In this document: piece by piece, positions 21,891 through 34,294 of the stretch
Position numbering within the stretch: position 1 is the first letter of the stretch
How the letters are laid out: every line of letters begins with the position of its first letter
From: Oncomelania hupensis
Taxonomy: Eukaryota > Mollusca > Gastropoda > Littorinimorpha > Pomatiopsidae
NCBI GenBank assembly: GCA_036898135.1
Contig: CM072516.1
Coordinates: forward strand, 64,560,982-64,624,981
Direction: 5' to 3'
DNA length: 64,000 nt
Position numbers and translations under genes: made by a program
Notes under the pieces: model-generated
What the model was told of the DNA's origin: nothing
Database searches by the model: none
The model's input: only the letters and a program-made list of their open reading frames with translations

Positions 21891-22530
21891 TTTCTTTGTT
21901 TCTTTCTTTCTTTTAGTTTTGATTCTCAGTGTTCATTTTTGGAGTGCGCCTTGGAATGCTAATGACGCATAAAAATAAAAAATGACGCATATACTGTCAA
22001 GCTCGTGCACCATTGCCTGGCCCAAAACTTTCCTATGTCCCAATAAACAGCATGATCTTCACTCCCTATAGCATCTTGTCCTAACAAAAGGCCACTCGCA
22101 TCCATCCATGCATGATGAATAGTATAGTCTTTACTTATTGGCAATGCCGTTTCCATCTGGTACTCTGCACTTGCAAATGCACTTTATAATGGTTACGAGA
22201 TTGGAAAGTTTTGGTTGTCACTTTGGCCCATGCTAATTCTTGCAATGGCCTATTGATTTACCATGCATAGCGGCCACTGGGCCATAGACATTTTTTCCAA
22301 AAATAAACGCTGGATTCTTAATATTTAGAGACTATCAGTAGTCTACAACTTGTAAATTACACTGGATGCAGTGCAGTGCGGCGTAGAACAGGTTAATTGT
22401 TCTGTGAGGTGGTGGTTTCCTTTTATGTGAGTTTAGTATAATGTACCTTATTGATTTGAATTGTGATTGTTAGATAATCTTATTCATCGATGTCATTATA
22501 CTGGTATTTGATGTGTTGAGGCTGTTAGTT
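21891..22530. other. Intergenic, nothing recognised
   Basis: AT-rich sequence without a supported gene or repeat. Confidence 0.5.
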
Positions 22531-22537
22531 TTAACTT

Positions 22538-22735
22538 CACTTCGTGGCGCATTGGATAAGTCACCGGTTTCCTATGCCGAAGGTCGCGGGTTCGATTCCC
22601 GCAAGAGGCGAACGTATTTGACTTAGGTAGGAGACTATTGAGGTCACCGAGGGTTTTCTCCGGGTACTCCGGTTTCCTCCCTCCCTCCCTTCAATAATAA
22701 TACTGGACGCAGTCAATATAAATAAATAAAAATCA
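22538..22735 (+). mobile_element. tRNA-derived SINE, second family
   Basis: tRNA-like head (GTGGCGCATTGGATAAG as A-box; GGTTCGATTCCCGC as B-box). The body carries GGGTTTTCTCCGGGTACTCC and GGTTTCCTCCC, and the tail is ATAAATAAATAAAAA. This family differs from the one at 21,291. A TSD was not resolved. Confidence 0.8.
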
Positions 22736-22739
22736 AATT

Positions 22740-23375
22740 TCTTTCCGTCTTCCATTAGCGATTTTCCTGCCTTTACACCACCTGTTCGAGTGATGGATGT
22801 GTATTTGTTGTGTGTGTGTGGATGAGACAGGTGACCGTGTATGTTGGTACAGATCGCCGCGCTTTGAGACTGATTGATTTGGGGAAATTATTATTATTAT
22901 TATTATATTAATTCTTATTAATTTAAAATTATGTGTGTAGAGTGTTAGTTTTAAATTCACTTGTAATTATTATTAATTTAGGATTCCGTGTGTATATGTG
23001 AGTGTGTGTGTTGAGTACGTGCGCGCGCGCCCGTCTGTGTTTGAACTATTGCACCCCAGGTATTTGCATATCTTTTTCTTCTTCGTACGCATTCTCCATA
23101 ATTTTTTATTTTACCATTTTAATTGTGTTATGTAAAACGAATCAGTGTTTGTAATTCTATACTACAAATGTAGACTTCGCAATAGTCATTGTTGGTTCAC
23201 CTCAGTAATGTGTACCAATGTGTTGTTGCTTTTCATCATAATATTATATCAATGTAATAATTATGGGCTGCATACATTTTCCTGGTAATGCATGTAATGA
23301 TGACAATTAAAAATGTGTGTCTGTATCTGTATCACATACATCTTTCTTTTAGTATGCATGTGTCTTTCTCTCTCT
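22740..23375. other. Intergenic, simple-sequence patches only
   Basis: Short ATT and TG/CG-rich patches (22,888-22,905; 23,000-23,035). No gene seen. Confidence 0.5.
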
Positions 23376-23377
23376 AG

Positions 23378-23945
23378 TTGCCGGAGATTTCTGTTTAAAT
23401 AGTATCCCCACTTTGTGGAAATTTAGTGCTTTAAATTCCCACTGCCGCTGTCTTTTTCATTTGTTCTTTTTCATTCCCACTCTGTTCTATCAATCTACTA
23501 CACGTATTTTCTTCGCTAGACTAATCACCTATCTTTTCTTATTGAAAACTTTCCTACAACTCCTCATTTGTATATGGGATCTGTTGGGTCGGCTTGGGGA
23601 TATTTCTGCCAAATGGTCACTAGGGCTTTCTATGATATTATTATTTAGCAATGTAGGCATTTTAAATGTATGTGTTTCGTTAATATTTTAAAATGATGTT
23701 TATATTCTATTTTGTTTTTATGAGCGGGAGTTCGATAAATTAGAGTAAAGCCTCAGCGTCCCCTGCATAAAATGCCTTTTTTGTAAAGTGACCGGCTGGT
23801 GGACTGCCTTCATTATTACCGTTAGAGTTGTTTCAGCAGATCTTTTATATGAATCAGGGGCGAGTCCTCTTTCAACCAAGTTTTGGTCCTGATTTTGCGG
23901 TCCTGATTCGGCTCTTTGCAGTCCGCTGGACCCTATAAACAATGA
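23378..23945 (+). mobile_element. Repeat family A, near full-length copy (subfamily 2)
   Basis: Same order as 6143-6722 from TTAAATAGTATCCCCACTTT to the 3' end. The 3' part is the variant with CAACCAAGTTTTGGTCC and GCTGGACCCTATAAACAATG, shared with 1004-1290 and 24,145-24,460. Confidence 0.82.
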
Positions 23946-24009
23946 ACTAATGAACTTCGTGCTTATAATCGGTATTTTAAAATTATGTTAATTTTGTTTA
24001 AATCACTTT

Positions 24010-24140
24010 TATATAGAGTTTTTTCCGCTCAAAAGCGGCTCAAGGCTTTGGCCGATACAGGATTAAACTCAACCTGCACGAGGCGCCCATTTCCAACCTT
24101 TGGGCGCATGCATAGTCTGACGCCCAGATGACTGCGAAAA
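24010..24140 (-). repeat. Repeat family B, inverted copy
   Basis: Reads on + as TATACAGGATTAA...ACGAGGCGCCCA and GCATAGTCTGACGCCCAGAT: the reverse complement of the family B core. Confidence 0.75.
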
Positions 24141-24144
24141 TAAT

Positions 24145-24460
24145 CACTATGACTTCTTATGGTATTATTATTTAGCAATGTAGGCATTTTAAATGTATAT
24201 GTTTTGTTAATATTTTATAATGATATTTATATTCAAATTTTTTTTTTTGTAAAAGGGGGTTCGATAAATTAGAGTAAACCCTTCAGCGTCTCTTGCATGG
24301 GATGCCTTTATTATAAAGTGACCGGCTGGTGGAGTGCTTTCATTAGGGTTGTTTCAGCAAATCTTTTATACGGATCATGGGTGAGTCCTCTTTCAACCAA
24401 GTTGGGGTCCTGATTCGGCTCTTTGCAGTCCGTTGGTACCTATAAACAATGACTAACTAA
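24145..24460 (+). mobile_element. Repeat family A, 5'-truncated copy (subfamily 2)
   Basis: 3' ~315 bp of family A, ending GGTACCTATAAACAATGAC. Confidence 0.8.
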
Positions 24461-24475
24461 TTATGTAAAGTCCGT

Positions 24476-25051
24476 ACGTTACATTACATAATTGTTGCTT
24501 TAGGTCCAGCGGACTCTTCCGAGCCAAATCAGGACCGGACAACCCCCAATCCGCATAAAAGATCTGCTGAAACAACCCTAGTGGGAAAACTGAATGCCCT
24601 CCACCAGCCAGTCACTTTACAATAAAGACATCCCACGCAGGGGACGGCTGAGGCTTCACCCCAACTTATCGAACCCCCGTTTACAAAAACAAAATAGAAT
24701 ACAAACATCATTATAAATTATCAACAAAACACATACATATAAAATGCCTCCATTGCTAAATAATAACATCATAGGAAGCCCTAGTGACCACCTGGCAGAA
24801 AGCGTCCAATATTCCCAAGCTGATCCAACAGACCTCATACACAAACAAGGAGTCTTGTCCCGGAAGAGTTTTCAAGAAAAAAGGTAGGAGACTGGTCTAG
24901 CGAAGAAGACGATAGTATAGCAGATTGATAGAACAGAGCAGGAATGAGAAAGAGCAAATGAGAAAGACAACGACAGTGGGAATTTAAAGCACTAAATTTC
25001 CAGAAAGTGGGGATACTATTTATACTGAAACCCCCGGCACCCCAACGGGGG
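24476..25051 (-). mobile_element. Repeat family A, full-length inverted copy
   Basis: 576 bp, minus orientation, from the ATGTA tail (24,480) to the GC-rich 5' hairpin (25,028-25,050). Flanks are nearly identical (TTATGTAAAGTCCGT at 24,461 and TTATGTGTAAAGTCCGT at 25,052), consistent with a TSD. Confidence 0.85.
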
Positions 25052-25616
25052 TTATGTGTAAAGTCCGTGCACAGACTAGATCTCGATGTAGTCTCTAATA
25101 ATTCAACTAACTATTCAATCTTCAAACATGTTTTCTTTACATGTAGATATAAAACCGTTGTTTTCAAATGCACAAACAGTAATAGCACTTTTACCTTATA
25201 TTTTGAAACCATCACAACTAACACCTAACACCACAACTATATCATTCACACTTTTTTTTCCTGAATACATTATGTGATACTATTAGACTAGTAATAATTA
25301 TGTACTACTACGTATTGCTACAGCCGATTTTTGTTGTCCACTAAACATAAAGAAGGCCACAGAAAACAGTGTAAAGGGATTGATGAAAAAAATTGTCACG
25401 TCACCCGAATGGGCTCAAAGACTTCAGCTCAAACAGCGAGTGATAGGATTCGAACTCAACTAAAACACTAACATATATACCAGATGAACAATTACCCCTT
25501 GGGGTCATGAGCAATCTTGCCACTGTAGATTGTTCAAACCTATAAAGGGAACAGTGAAAGCCACAGTTGAAAACCTGTCTTTCCTTTATAGGCAAGACAG
25601 ATTCACTGCGGCAACA

Positions 25617-26265
25617 GTACCCCCGTTGGAGTGCCGGGGGTTTTCAGTATAAATAGTATCCCCACTTTATGGAAATTTAGCAGTAAGTCTCCTCTCTGAA
25701 AATCCTTATCGGGAAGAGAGGGGACTATAAACTGACACATTGCATTGGAAATTTAGTGCTTTAAATTCCCACTGTCGCTGTCTTCCTCATTTACTCTTTC
25801 CTATTCCTGCTCTGTCCTTCACTCTGCTATACTATCTTCTTCTTCGCTAGATCAATGACCTACCTTTTTTCTTGAAAACTCTTCCTGGACAAGACTCCTT
25901 GTTTGTGTATGAGGTCTGTTGGATCAGCTTGGGAGTGTTGGACGCTTTCTGCCGGGTGGTCACTAGGGCTTCCTATGATTGTACTATTGAGCACTATAGG
26001 CATTTTATATGTATGTGTTTTGTTGATGATTTATAATGATGTTTGTATTCTATTTTGTTTTTGTAACCGGGGGTTCGCGTAGTTGAGGTCAACCCTCAGC
26101 CGTCCCCCGCGTGGGATGTCTTTATTGTAAAGTGACTGGCCGGTGGAGGGCATTCAATTTTCCCACTGGGGTTGTTTCAGCAGATCTTTTATGCGGATCG
26201 GGGGTTGTCCGGTCCTGATTTGGCTCGGAAGAGTCCGCTGGACCTAAAGTAACAATAAATCAATC
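25617..26265 (+). mobile_element. Repeat family A copy with a 75-bp internal insertion
   Basis: Full-length order. About 75 bp (around 25,680-25,755) lie between two copies of GGAAATTTAG that are adjacent in other members. The tail is ATAAATCAATCAATAAATC instead of ATGTA units. Confidence 0.82.
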
Positions 26266-27274
26266 AATAAATCGATGAACAATTACACTCTTTTATTCAA
26301 CGCACAGATACACGGGAATATGGGAAAGCTAACCCTATCCCAACCCTTAACCGGTCCCACAACCCCAACAATTACCAATCAATTACCTCCCTTGGCTAAT
26401 GCGTAATAGACACTGAACACCAGATGCCGACACAATCCAGATATATCAGTATGAAAATAAAGATGAAGTAATACAACAGATGGCATATGTATACAATAAC
26501 CAAGATTTGAAGAAATGTATTTAATTAATATCAAACTCTTTATACAACCGCCTAATTCCGTTATTCAATACAAAGCTTAACTAAATCGTCTAGAACTAGC
26601 ACACAAGTCTTATTCCATTCCTCAACTGAATTCCAGAAAATCACCCCACTGTTTCCAATCTATCACAGTCTGTAAGGAATCACTGTTTAAAATGTTCACT
26701 GTTTAATATATATGTTTATGTGCGTGTAAGGTGTATGTATGATTGTGAGTGTGCGTGGTCCTGAGCAGGAAAACCCAAGTGGCAGCCTCCCGGTAGTAGG
26801 GGTCTTGTAGCGCCCAGTTGGCAAGGGTCGCGCAACATCTTCGCTTCCCGGACGAGTTCGGAACAACTTTTGAACCGACGCCCGGCACCATTTGACACCA
26901 GCGTGGGAGCAACAGCAAACAATAACCAGACAACCAGCCCAGCAATAGTAGTAGCACATAGGTTACAGACATAGAAGTAGAAGTAGGTAGTATGTAACAG
27001 AAGTAGGTAGGCCCATTCTGGTCAACAAAATAATGCATCTTACTTAAGCTATCCATTTACAATGTAAACATAACATGGGAAATAATTCCTTCCGCCGTCC
27101 GCCATCTTGACCTGTTTATTTATGCATCATAACAATTCACATTTCTTCTATAATTTATACCAACTTCTAACCATGATTTTTATACAAATGCATTATATCC
27201 ATTTCTAATCAACAATCTGAATTCTTTCTCTCTCTCATATTCATTACCCCTTTAGGATATTCATCACTCCTCTA

Positions 27275-29377
27275 TGTGAGGACACGAGTTTTCAGATAGC
27301 AGGGAGAATTATACTTTTTACGAAGTTACACTTCTCCGTATATAGTGTACATAGATTAGCGTGACCGATTTACTTTTTGCGTATGAAAGTGCAGTTTCGT
27401 AAAGTCCGTGCATAACGAAGGAGACAGGGAGTAGGCCAATTTCCGAATAGGGATACGCGTAATAAAGAATGTGCATACTGACGAGAGCTCGACTATTTGC
27501 TTGTGGCCGGCGCGTTTTTGGAGGGCAGAGTGGTTTGAGATGCTGTTGCGAGAGGATCGAATCTAACGAGGCAGCAACCCTGTGACAGAGGTCATTGTAG
27601 TGTAGGGTACTGTTGGAAGGGTGTGTTTATTGTTTATATAGCCACCCAAGGTCTTATGCCCTCGTCGGGATAAGGATGTTTAGAGTTCGAAAGGAAGGAT
27701 ATTAACTACCATTTGTCAACGAATGTAGAGTTATATGCTTAAGGTGTGTGTCGTTCTCGATTGAACACCCACCAAGACTTAGTGTCTGTGACAGAGCTAA
27801 GGTGACCTCATCCTCAGTTATAAGTGTTATTTGGAAAGTGAAATAACCAGCAATAGCAAGAAAAAGTGACTCTCAAAAGACTAACCAATTGTATTTGTGA
27901 CAGTGCTGTGTTGTGTTGTGGTGTTGGGGGAAAGGGTGTCACAAGCCGAGGCCTAAAAGGTGAGCAAATCCTGTTATTTAATTCTTTAGTGGCGCACTCC
28001 GAGAACTGCGTACGCGTATGAGTGGTGATGAGTGTGGGGAAGGGGATGTATTTTAGGATGTATAATGAATTTTGTTGATTTTATATGATTTTCTTATGAT
28101 TTTCTTATTGTATATGTGATGGGGAAATGTCGTTGCTGTTGTTGTTATAAAGGTGGGTCACAGGCGACGATGGGGAATATAGAGAGAGAGAGGGGGTGTA
28201 TATATGGAGAGAGCGATAGAATGTATTATGCTGAACAAAGATGAAGCGATGATTATAAAGGAAGCATGTTTACAGTATGGTACGGCAAGATAGTATGAAA
28301 GAAGGGAGATAATCGTGATGTGTTATAATTGTTGGGGGAGACGGTGATGATGAAGGGAGGCGGAATGAATCAGGACTGTGTGATTGAAGTGTGGTTGCAA
28401 TGATTATGTACATTTATATAAATGTTTGTGTTTATAGAAGATGCGAATTATTTAGCATCAAAGGTTGATTTATATTATTGAAATGTGTGTATAGCATCTT
28501 GTATTATCATCATGGTATTCATATACAGGTCAAGATGGTGGACGGAGGACGGCGTGTTATATTATATTATATAGTGTTTATTGTTTTGTAGGCAGGTTGT
28601 TAAGACTGTGTATATGCTTACAGGTGTGGGCGGTTACTTCTACGTGTTACTTCTACCTGTTACTTCTACGCATTATTTCAACGCTGTTGCTTCTGATGTT
28701 GCTTCTTATGCTATACTTATGTTGCTGTTGTTGACGCTGATTGGGTCCTAGCCAGCCTGGGGGGTGCCTTTGCCTCTACAACGGAGTAGTGTTGTGGTGA
28801 TCTCTGCCACTGCTGCAGGTTTTGCCTATGTATCGAGGCAACACCATTACAGGAGGTTTTCATACCTAATTCATGCACACACAGATTCACACTGCACCAC
28901 ACCTAAAAACATATTCATTTAGTTAGAAGAATCATCCGCTTATTGTGAAAGAGACTGTTTAGCTCTCTGAGCTACTTGACAAGAACATTGAGACATTGCT
29001 TCTGTGCCACAGCTTCGCCTAGATAATAGTTTATGAGTAAAGATTCAAACGCCATTGCTTATTATTTGAAGATTTACATTTTGAATTGATTTATTGATTG
29101 TGATTTTGCTGTACACATTTTGTAAAGAAACTGTTGTTGTTTAGTTCTGTTTAGGGTTGAACAAGGGGAGGTAATTGTTAGTTAGTATTGGGACGGGGGT
29201 CTTGTTAGGGGTTGAGGGGAGGTTAGTTCCCATTTGTCCTGTGTTTGTATATTAATTGTTGAATAAAAGAGTGTGGTTGTATTCTGGCATTTTGTGTTAG
29301 TTTATTTTGTTTGAGTTTTATTCCTTTCCACTCGTTGCATGTGCTGACGTCACAGAACCCGCTCGGGGGACGTGACA
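27275..29377 (+). mobile_element. 2.1-kb solo LTR with 5-bp TSD
   Basis: Starts TGTGAGGACACGAG and ends GGGGGACGTGACA, flanked by CTCTA at 27,270-27,274 and 29,378-29,382. AATAAAAGAGTGTGG (near 29,262) looks like an LTR polyadenylation region. No gag or pol remains. TG...CA ends with a 5-bp TSD fit an LTR retrotransposon; the length is large for a Gypsy LTR. Confidence 0.75.
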
Positions 29378-29382
29378 CTCTA

Positions 29383-29936
29383 GCATATTCATCACCCCTC
29401 TAGCATACTATCATACATCATCACCCTTGACCTCGTTCTTGCTACAACCTCAACGACATTATTCCATTATACCTTTCCAACAAGAAAATCATATAGAAAT
29501 AATATTTATCAAAATACCCCTTAATTTTTTCCTCATCCATCATCATTTATTCGCGTACGCATGCTCAGATCGAGTGTATAGCCACTAAAGAATTAGGTTA
29601 CTGGGCACCACTCACCTTCAGTTCTCAGCCTGTGAAAATACATACACACAAAACACCACAACACAACACAACGCAACACAGTCTGTATGAGAGTCGATGG
29701 TTCGTTACTACTGTCTTATCATGATCTAGGACATCCTAGCATCCGCGAGATGCCTAGGCCTTGGGCGGTCTCTAAAAGAAGAGAACACACCCTTAGGAAT
29801 TTGCTCAACACAGAGAGCACACAGCACTGTGGCAGCAGAAATCCTCCTAATTGTGGTAAAAGTACTTTATTAACACAGCTCCGACAACACACTGGTCATT
29901 CTTGCCCTTCTTAAGGAACAAGACCTCGGGTGGTTC
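29383..29936. other. Part of the older inverted LTR; short hypothetical frame only
   Basis: No host exon is supported. The 75-codon frame at 29,687-29,914 has no recognisable domain. Confidence 0.5.
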
Positions 29937-30195
29937 CAGGGCCGGATCACTTACTCTTGGAGGGGGGGGGGGGGGTCCAAAAATTTTTTAAGGGGTTAGG
30001 GGTGACAAAAACGTGTCCGCTCGAGGAACTTGAGTAGAATGAGGAACGTTTTACTTACCACCAGTGTCAACTAAATTAAGAGCTTTAAAAAAACTCCATA
30101 TATTTTTTTTTCTGACTGAGTGAGGTACATCGAATGGCCAGGATGGGGAGGGGGGGGGTTCCGGAACCCAGGACCCCCCCCCAGATCCGGCCCTG
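29937..30195. mobile_element. 259-bp TIR element, hAT-like ends
   Basis: Perfect 12-bp TIRs CAGGGCCGGATC / GATCCGGCCCTG, with G-runs inside both ends and GGTTC on both outer flanks. CAGGGCCGG ends are typical of hAT-derived MITEs, but a full 8-bp TSD is not evident. Confidence 0.7.
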
Positions 30196-30818
30196 GGTTC
30201 CACACACAAAACATAACCCTTATAAATGGACTCTACACTATCCTATAACAGTGGCAGTCACAATCTATCCAAAATGCCGTCCGATCTCTGACACAGTTCA
30301 AGGCACAGAACTCTGTTCAAGCTTCTAGTAGCTACTGAGCCACGTAAACCACGTGAATCTTCCCAAACTACCATACACTACGCAATACAAACCGCTGATT
30401 CATACTTTGCGCACAGCACTCTCATAGATATAAAACTGTACACTATATACATCTTGACACAGCATATATTTAGCGTGCGTCAAACTCGTGTCGTTAGGTG
30501 AATAATATATTAAAAGAGTGAATACTGTAGACAACAAAATAGAAAAGCGAAGGCAGTAATATAAAGAGTGATAGAAAAGAGGAAGTTTAAAGAACAAAAC
30601 TTCTATACTGAAAGATCCCCCAGTATCCCCACAGGGGAAAAATACTCTAAAAAGTTAACCTTCTCGGTTTCAAATGCATCAACGGTTATGATCCTTCTTA
30701 CCTTTCAGACAGCATCCATCTGTACACACCATCACACAACCTCCGCTCAGCTTTGATCCTCTGACTCTTCGAGGTAGGCATCACCTCCCTGTGAGGTGTT
30801 CTTTTTCATCTTTCTTCG

Positions 30819-31971
30819 TTAATCACAGAGATTCAAAAGTTCAGGTGTGTTCGACGGTTTCTTCTTTGGGCGGTGCTTGCCAAGGATCTCAGTGGCGGCA
30901 TCTGTCACAGCTGAGTTGAAGTTGGTGGTCATGGTGTTGACATCTACTTCATCAGCTCCCAAAATGAGCAGTGGTGCAAATTTCCCTCCAATTGTGACTT
31001 GAAATATTTCTGCCCCCTCTGGGTCTTGCAGTTTGTCCAGGTCGAACTTCAGTTTAGTGCACATTGCTGTGTTTACTCTCTTCAAGTGGACCCGAAAAGA
31101 TATCATCACGAGATCGTGGTCACTTCCGATGTCTGCTCCTGGAAAAGTGCATGTCCTGCCAATGTTGATGCTTGATCTGAAGCGCGTTTTGACCATTAAA
31201 TAGTCGATCTGGTTATGATGCTCCCCGCCGGGACTGTACCATGTCCATCGTCTGGATTTTTTGTGGAGACCAAGCGTGTTTACCAGTATCAGATTGTTGT
31301 ATCTGGGAAACTCCAAGAATCTCAGACCTATGTCATTTGTCTCGTTGTTGCAGTGGAGTCCACATGTGTCTCCCCAGTTGTGGTGCGCATCTTGACCAAC
31401 CTTGGCATTCCAGTCGCCTTGCGCTATGACTATATCCTTCTTCGGCACTTGGTCAAGGACAACCTGTAGATGTTCATAGAAATCCTCCACTTCACTGTCG
31501 TCATAGTCTGGTGTAGGGGCATAGGCCTGGATGGTGGTGAAAGGGGCTGCTCTCAGACGGATGGTAATAAGTCTACTGCATGGAGACTGGACGGCAACCC
31601 ATGACAGTGGCTAGAATGTCTATGTGTACCAAGAATCCAACGCCGTGTTCGTGCCTGTCTTCTCTCCCGCTGAAATAAAGCTTGTGGCCTTTGTCGGTCA
31701 TTGTTTCACCTAGGCCTTTCCAGCGCAGTTCACCGTTTCCTAAAATGTTTCATTGGTAGTGGTCCAGCTCGTGGGCCAGTTCTTCTAATTTTCCATCCAA
31801 AGTTTGGACATTCCAGGTTCCTATGACGACGTTGTTTCTAGTGCACATCTTGCTAAGTTGTCCATCAGTAGCACACTTATGACCTCCGTCCTGGTGGTCA
31901 ACGGAAGGCGCGGTCCTTGGTGACCCGGGCGACGACCGATCCGGTATGGTATGAATGGTTCTTTTCATCAT
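30819..31971 (-). pseudogene. RTE endonuclease domain (inverted part of copy 4)
   Basis: Endonuclease/exonuclease/phosphatase fold: IGTWNVQTL near 31,830, then a broken stretch (31,490-31,750), then QGDWNAKVGQDA, YNNLILVNTLGLHKKSRRWT, HHNQIDYLMVK and GADIGSDHDLVM. The last holds the SDH catalytic motif. It would nick the target strand to start reverse transcription. The frame is interrupted between the two open parts, so it is not functional. Confidence 0.85.
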
Positions 31972-32045
31972 GTGGTGACAGGTGTGTCTTGGGCAAGAAA
32001 GACCTGGCAGGGCTCAATCCTCTCCATGTTGTTGGCCACAGCCGA

Positions 32046-34066
32046 AATCCAAAAAGGACACCTCACAGGTAGGTGATGCCTACCAAAAAATCAACAATGA
32101 CATCCAAAAAGGCATGCGCACAGCAAAGGATAACTGGATAGAAGATCAATTCCAGGAAATAGAGAACAGCCTGAACAAGAACAACAGCAAGAAAGCCTAC
32201 CAGATTGTGAAGCGGCTGGCAAGTTCTCCACGCCCAAGGTCTCCACGATCCAAAGCAAGTCAGGCACATGCCTTACAGAAGAACAAGAAGTCTTGGATAG
32301 ATGGACAGAGTACTGCTCTGACCTTTACAACCACATACCAAACAAAGACTCATCAGTTCTAGCATGTCCCCACAACGACTCAACCAAAGCTTTTTAGTTT
32401 TGAGGTTAGGTCAGCCAGGCTAGCTATAAATAGCTTCACCGATGCTTCCTTTCCTTTCCTTTTACTGAAAGGGAGGGTGCAGGCAAGCTATAAATAGCCC
32501 GCAGCAAGCAAAATGTGGATGCACTAAACAGTGCTGCTCACATAGGCATTGAGCTGGTGTGGATCTCCAGAACAGAGAAGAAGAAAAATCCACCCAATTC
32601 TCCGAGAAGAGGTTGAGGCAGCAATGCGATTGTTGAAGAAAGAGAAGTCAGCGGGAGTGGACAACATACCCGCGGAATTGCTTCAAATAGGAGGAGAAGC
32701 GATGATTGACGCCCTCACCATTATTTGTAACAAGAGCTGGCAGAGTGGGGAGTGACCTACACCAAGGACCTACACCATGGACCCAGTCGCTTGTCATCAC
32801 TCTTCCCAAAAAAGGTAATCTTCAGGAGTGGGAAAATTACCGCACCATCAACCTCTCCACAGGTTGAAACCCCAAGCTGGACAAATCATAGCTGAAGAAC
32901 AAGCAGGATTCAGGGCAGGGCGAGGTACCACCGAACAGATTTTTAACCTCAGAAAATCTGCGAGAAATACCTACAGCACCAACAACATCTATATCATGTG
33001 TTTGTAGACTTCAAGAAAGCGTTTGACCAAGTCTGGCATGCAGCTCTGCGGGCAACAATGAGAGTGTACAACATCAACCCTAACATTATTGAAGTCATCA
33101 AAAGCCTGTATGACAAGGCTAACCAGTGCAGTACTCTACAACAGCGCCATCGGAAACTGGTTCAGAACAACAATTGCTGTGCGTCAAGGATGCCTACTCA
33201 TTCCAACACTCTTTAACATCTTCCTAGAGGGCATGATGTCAGATGCCCTTGCAGATCACGAAGGCACAGTCAGCATAGGGGGTAAAGCAATCTCCAACCT
33301 CCGTTTTGCGGATGACATTGATGGATTGGCTGGAGAGGAACAAGAACTTGAACAGCTGGTACAGAGGCTTGACACCACCTCCAGAGCCTATGGAATGGAA
33401 ATAAGTGCAGAGAAGACCAAAATAATGACCAACAACACCAATGGCATCAACGTGGACATCAAAGTCCAAGGCCAATCCCTCAACACAGTGCATAGCTTCA
33501 GATATTTAAGAACCATTGTATTAGACAATGGGTCCCAACAGGAAGTCCTCTCCAGGATCGCACAAACAACTGCTGCCCTGACAAAGTTGAAACCCGTTTG
33601 GAAAGACAGGACCATTAATCTACATTCCAAGGTAAGGCTGCTGCGCTCCCTTGTCATCTCAATGTTTCTATACGCTTACAAAACATGGATTCTCACAGCA
33701 GATCTACAACGAAGAATACAAAGCATGGAGATGAGGCGCTACAGAAGACTTCTGGGCGTTTCATATACCCAGCACATTACCAACAACAAAATCCGACAGA
33801 CCATCACACAAGCCATTGGACAACACGATGACATGCTCACAGCTAGTGGTGAAGAAACGGAAACTCCGATGATATGGCCACATCACCAGAGCATCAGGCC
33901 TTGCAAAGACCATCCTGCAAGACACGGTGCAAGGAGGCAGAAGAAGAGGGAGAGAGAAAAAGAAGGGTTAGGAAACCATTCGAGAATGGACTGGCTTGAC
34001 ACATGAGCAATGCCAGGAGGGTTGCTGAGAACAGAGAAAGATGGAGTACGCTGGTTAAACGATCAT
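32046..34066 (+). pseudogene. RTE reverse transcriptase (direct part of copy 4)
   Basis: [20 protein letters not shown] (from 32,100), [28 protein letters not shown] (33,000), then a one-base frame change near 33,120 into a 305-codon frame with [32 protein letters not shown] (FADD catalytic motif) and the C-terminal KTWILTADLQRRIQSM and [13 protein letters not shown]. The order and sequence fit the RTE clade. It is broken by frameshifts and the 195-bp insertion. Confidence 0.85.
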
Positions 34067-34294
34067 CTGTGGTGCCCCTATAGATGACCTTCGAGTTACA
34101 GTTCAGTTCAGTTCAGTTCAAGGGACTATGTTAAGCTTCGCATCTTTTTTAAGTCCCTGTACTGTTTCTATACGACATTAAATTAAATTATCCGGTATAT
34201 TTGCAGTTGTTCTGGGAATTAAAGTTAAACTGAAAATAATTCATCAAAATCAAATTTGGATTCCACAATGAAGCTTACCTTTTCCAGAAAGTTT

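Larger units (their letters stand above)
26280..30497 (-). mobile_element. Older LTR-like copy, minus strand, split by a younger copy
   Basis: The left half (26,280-27,269) and right half (29,383 to about 30,497) match, inverted and diverged, parts of the 27,275-29,377 LTR. Shared pieces: ACACTCTTTTATTCAAC against GTTGAATAAAAGAGTGT; CCGCCATCTTGACCTG against CAGGTCAAGATGGTGG; GCCACTAAAGAATTA against TAATTCTTTAGTGGC. The halves flank the younger copy, so that one inserted here. The outer ends are approximate, and the 259-bp TIR element (29,937-30,195) interrupts the right half. Confidence 0.65.
30773..34130 (+). mobile_element. RTE-clade LINE with inverted 5' part (twin-primed, copy 4)
   Basis: The endonuclease half (30,773-32,045) is on the minus strand; the RT half (32,046-34,130) is on the plus strand and ends in a TTCAG-type tail (34,100-34,125). 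About 35 bp around ACACCTCACAGG...GATGCCTACC occur at both the far end of the inverted part and the start of the direct part, a short overlap expected of twin priming. About 195 bp of foreign sequence (32,371-32,566) with two AGCTATAAATAGC motifs interrupt the RT. Confidence 0.85.

Noticed and set aside
22545..22610. Functional tRNA gene
   Set aside because: A- and B-box-like motifs but a degenerate stem; continues into a SINE body with an AAATAAA tail.
29687..29914. 75-codon frame ending GKSTLLTQLRQHTG, reminiscent of a P-loop
   Set aside because: Isolated GKST in an LTR remnant without the rest of any NTPase fold.
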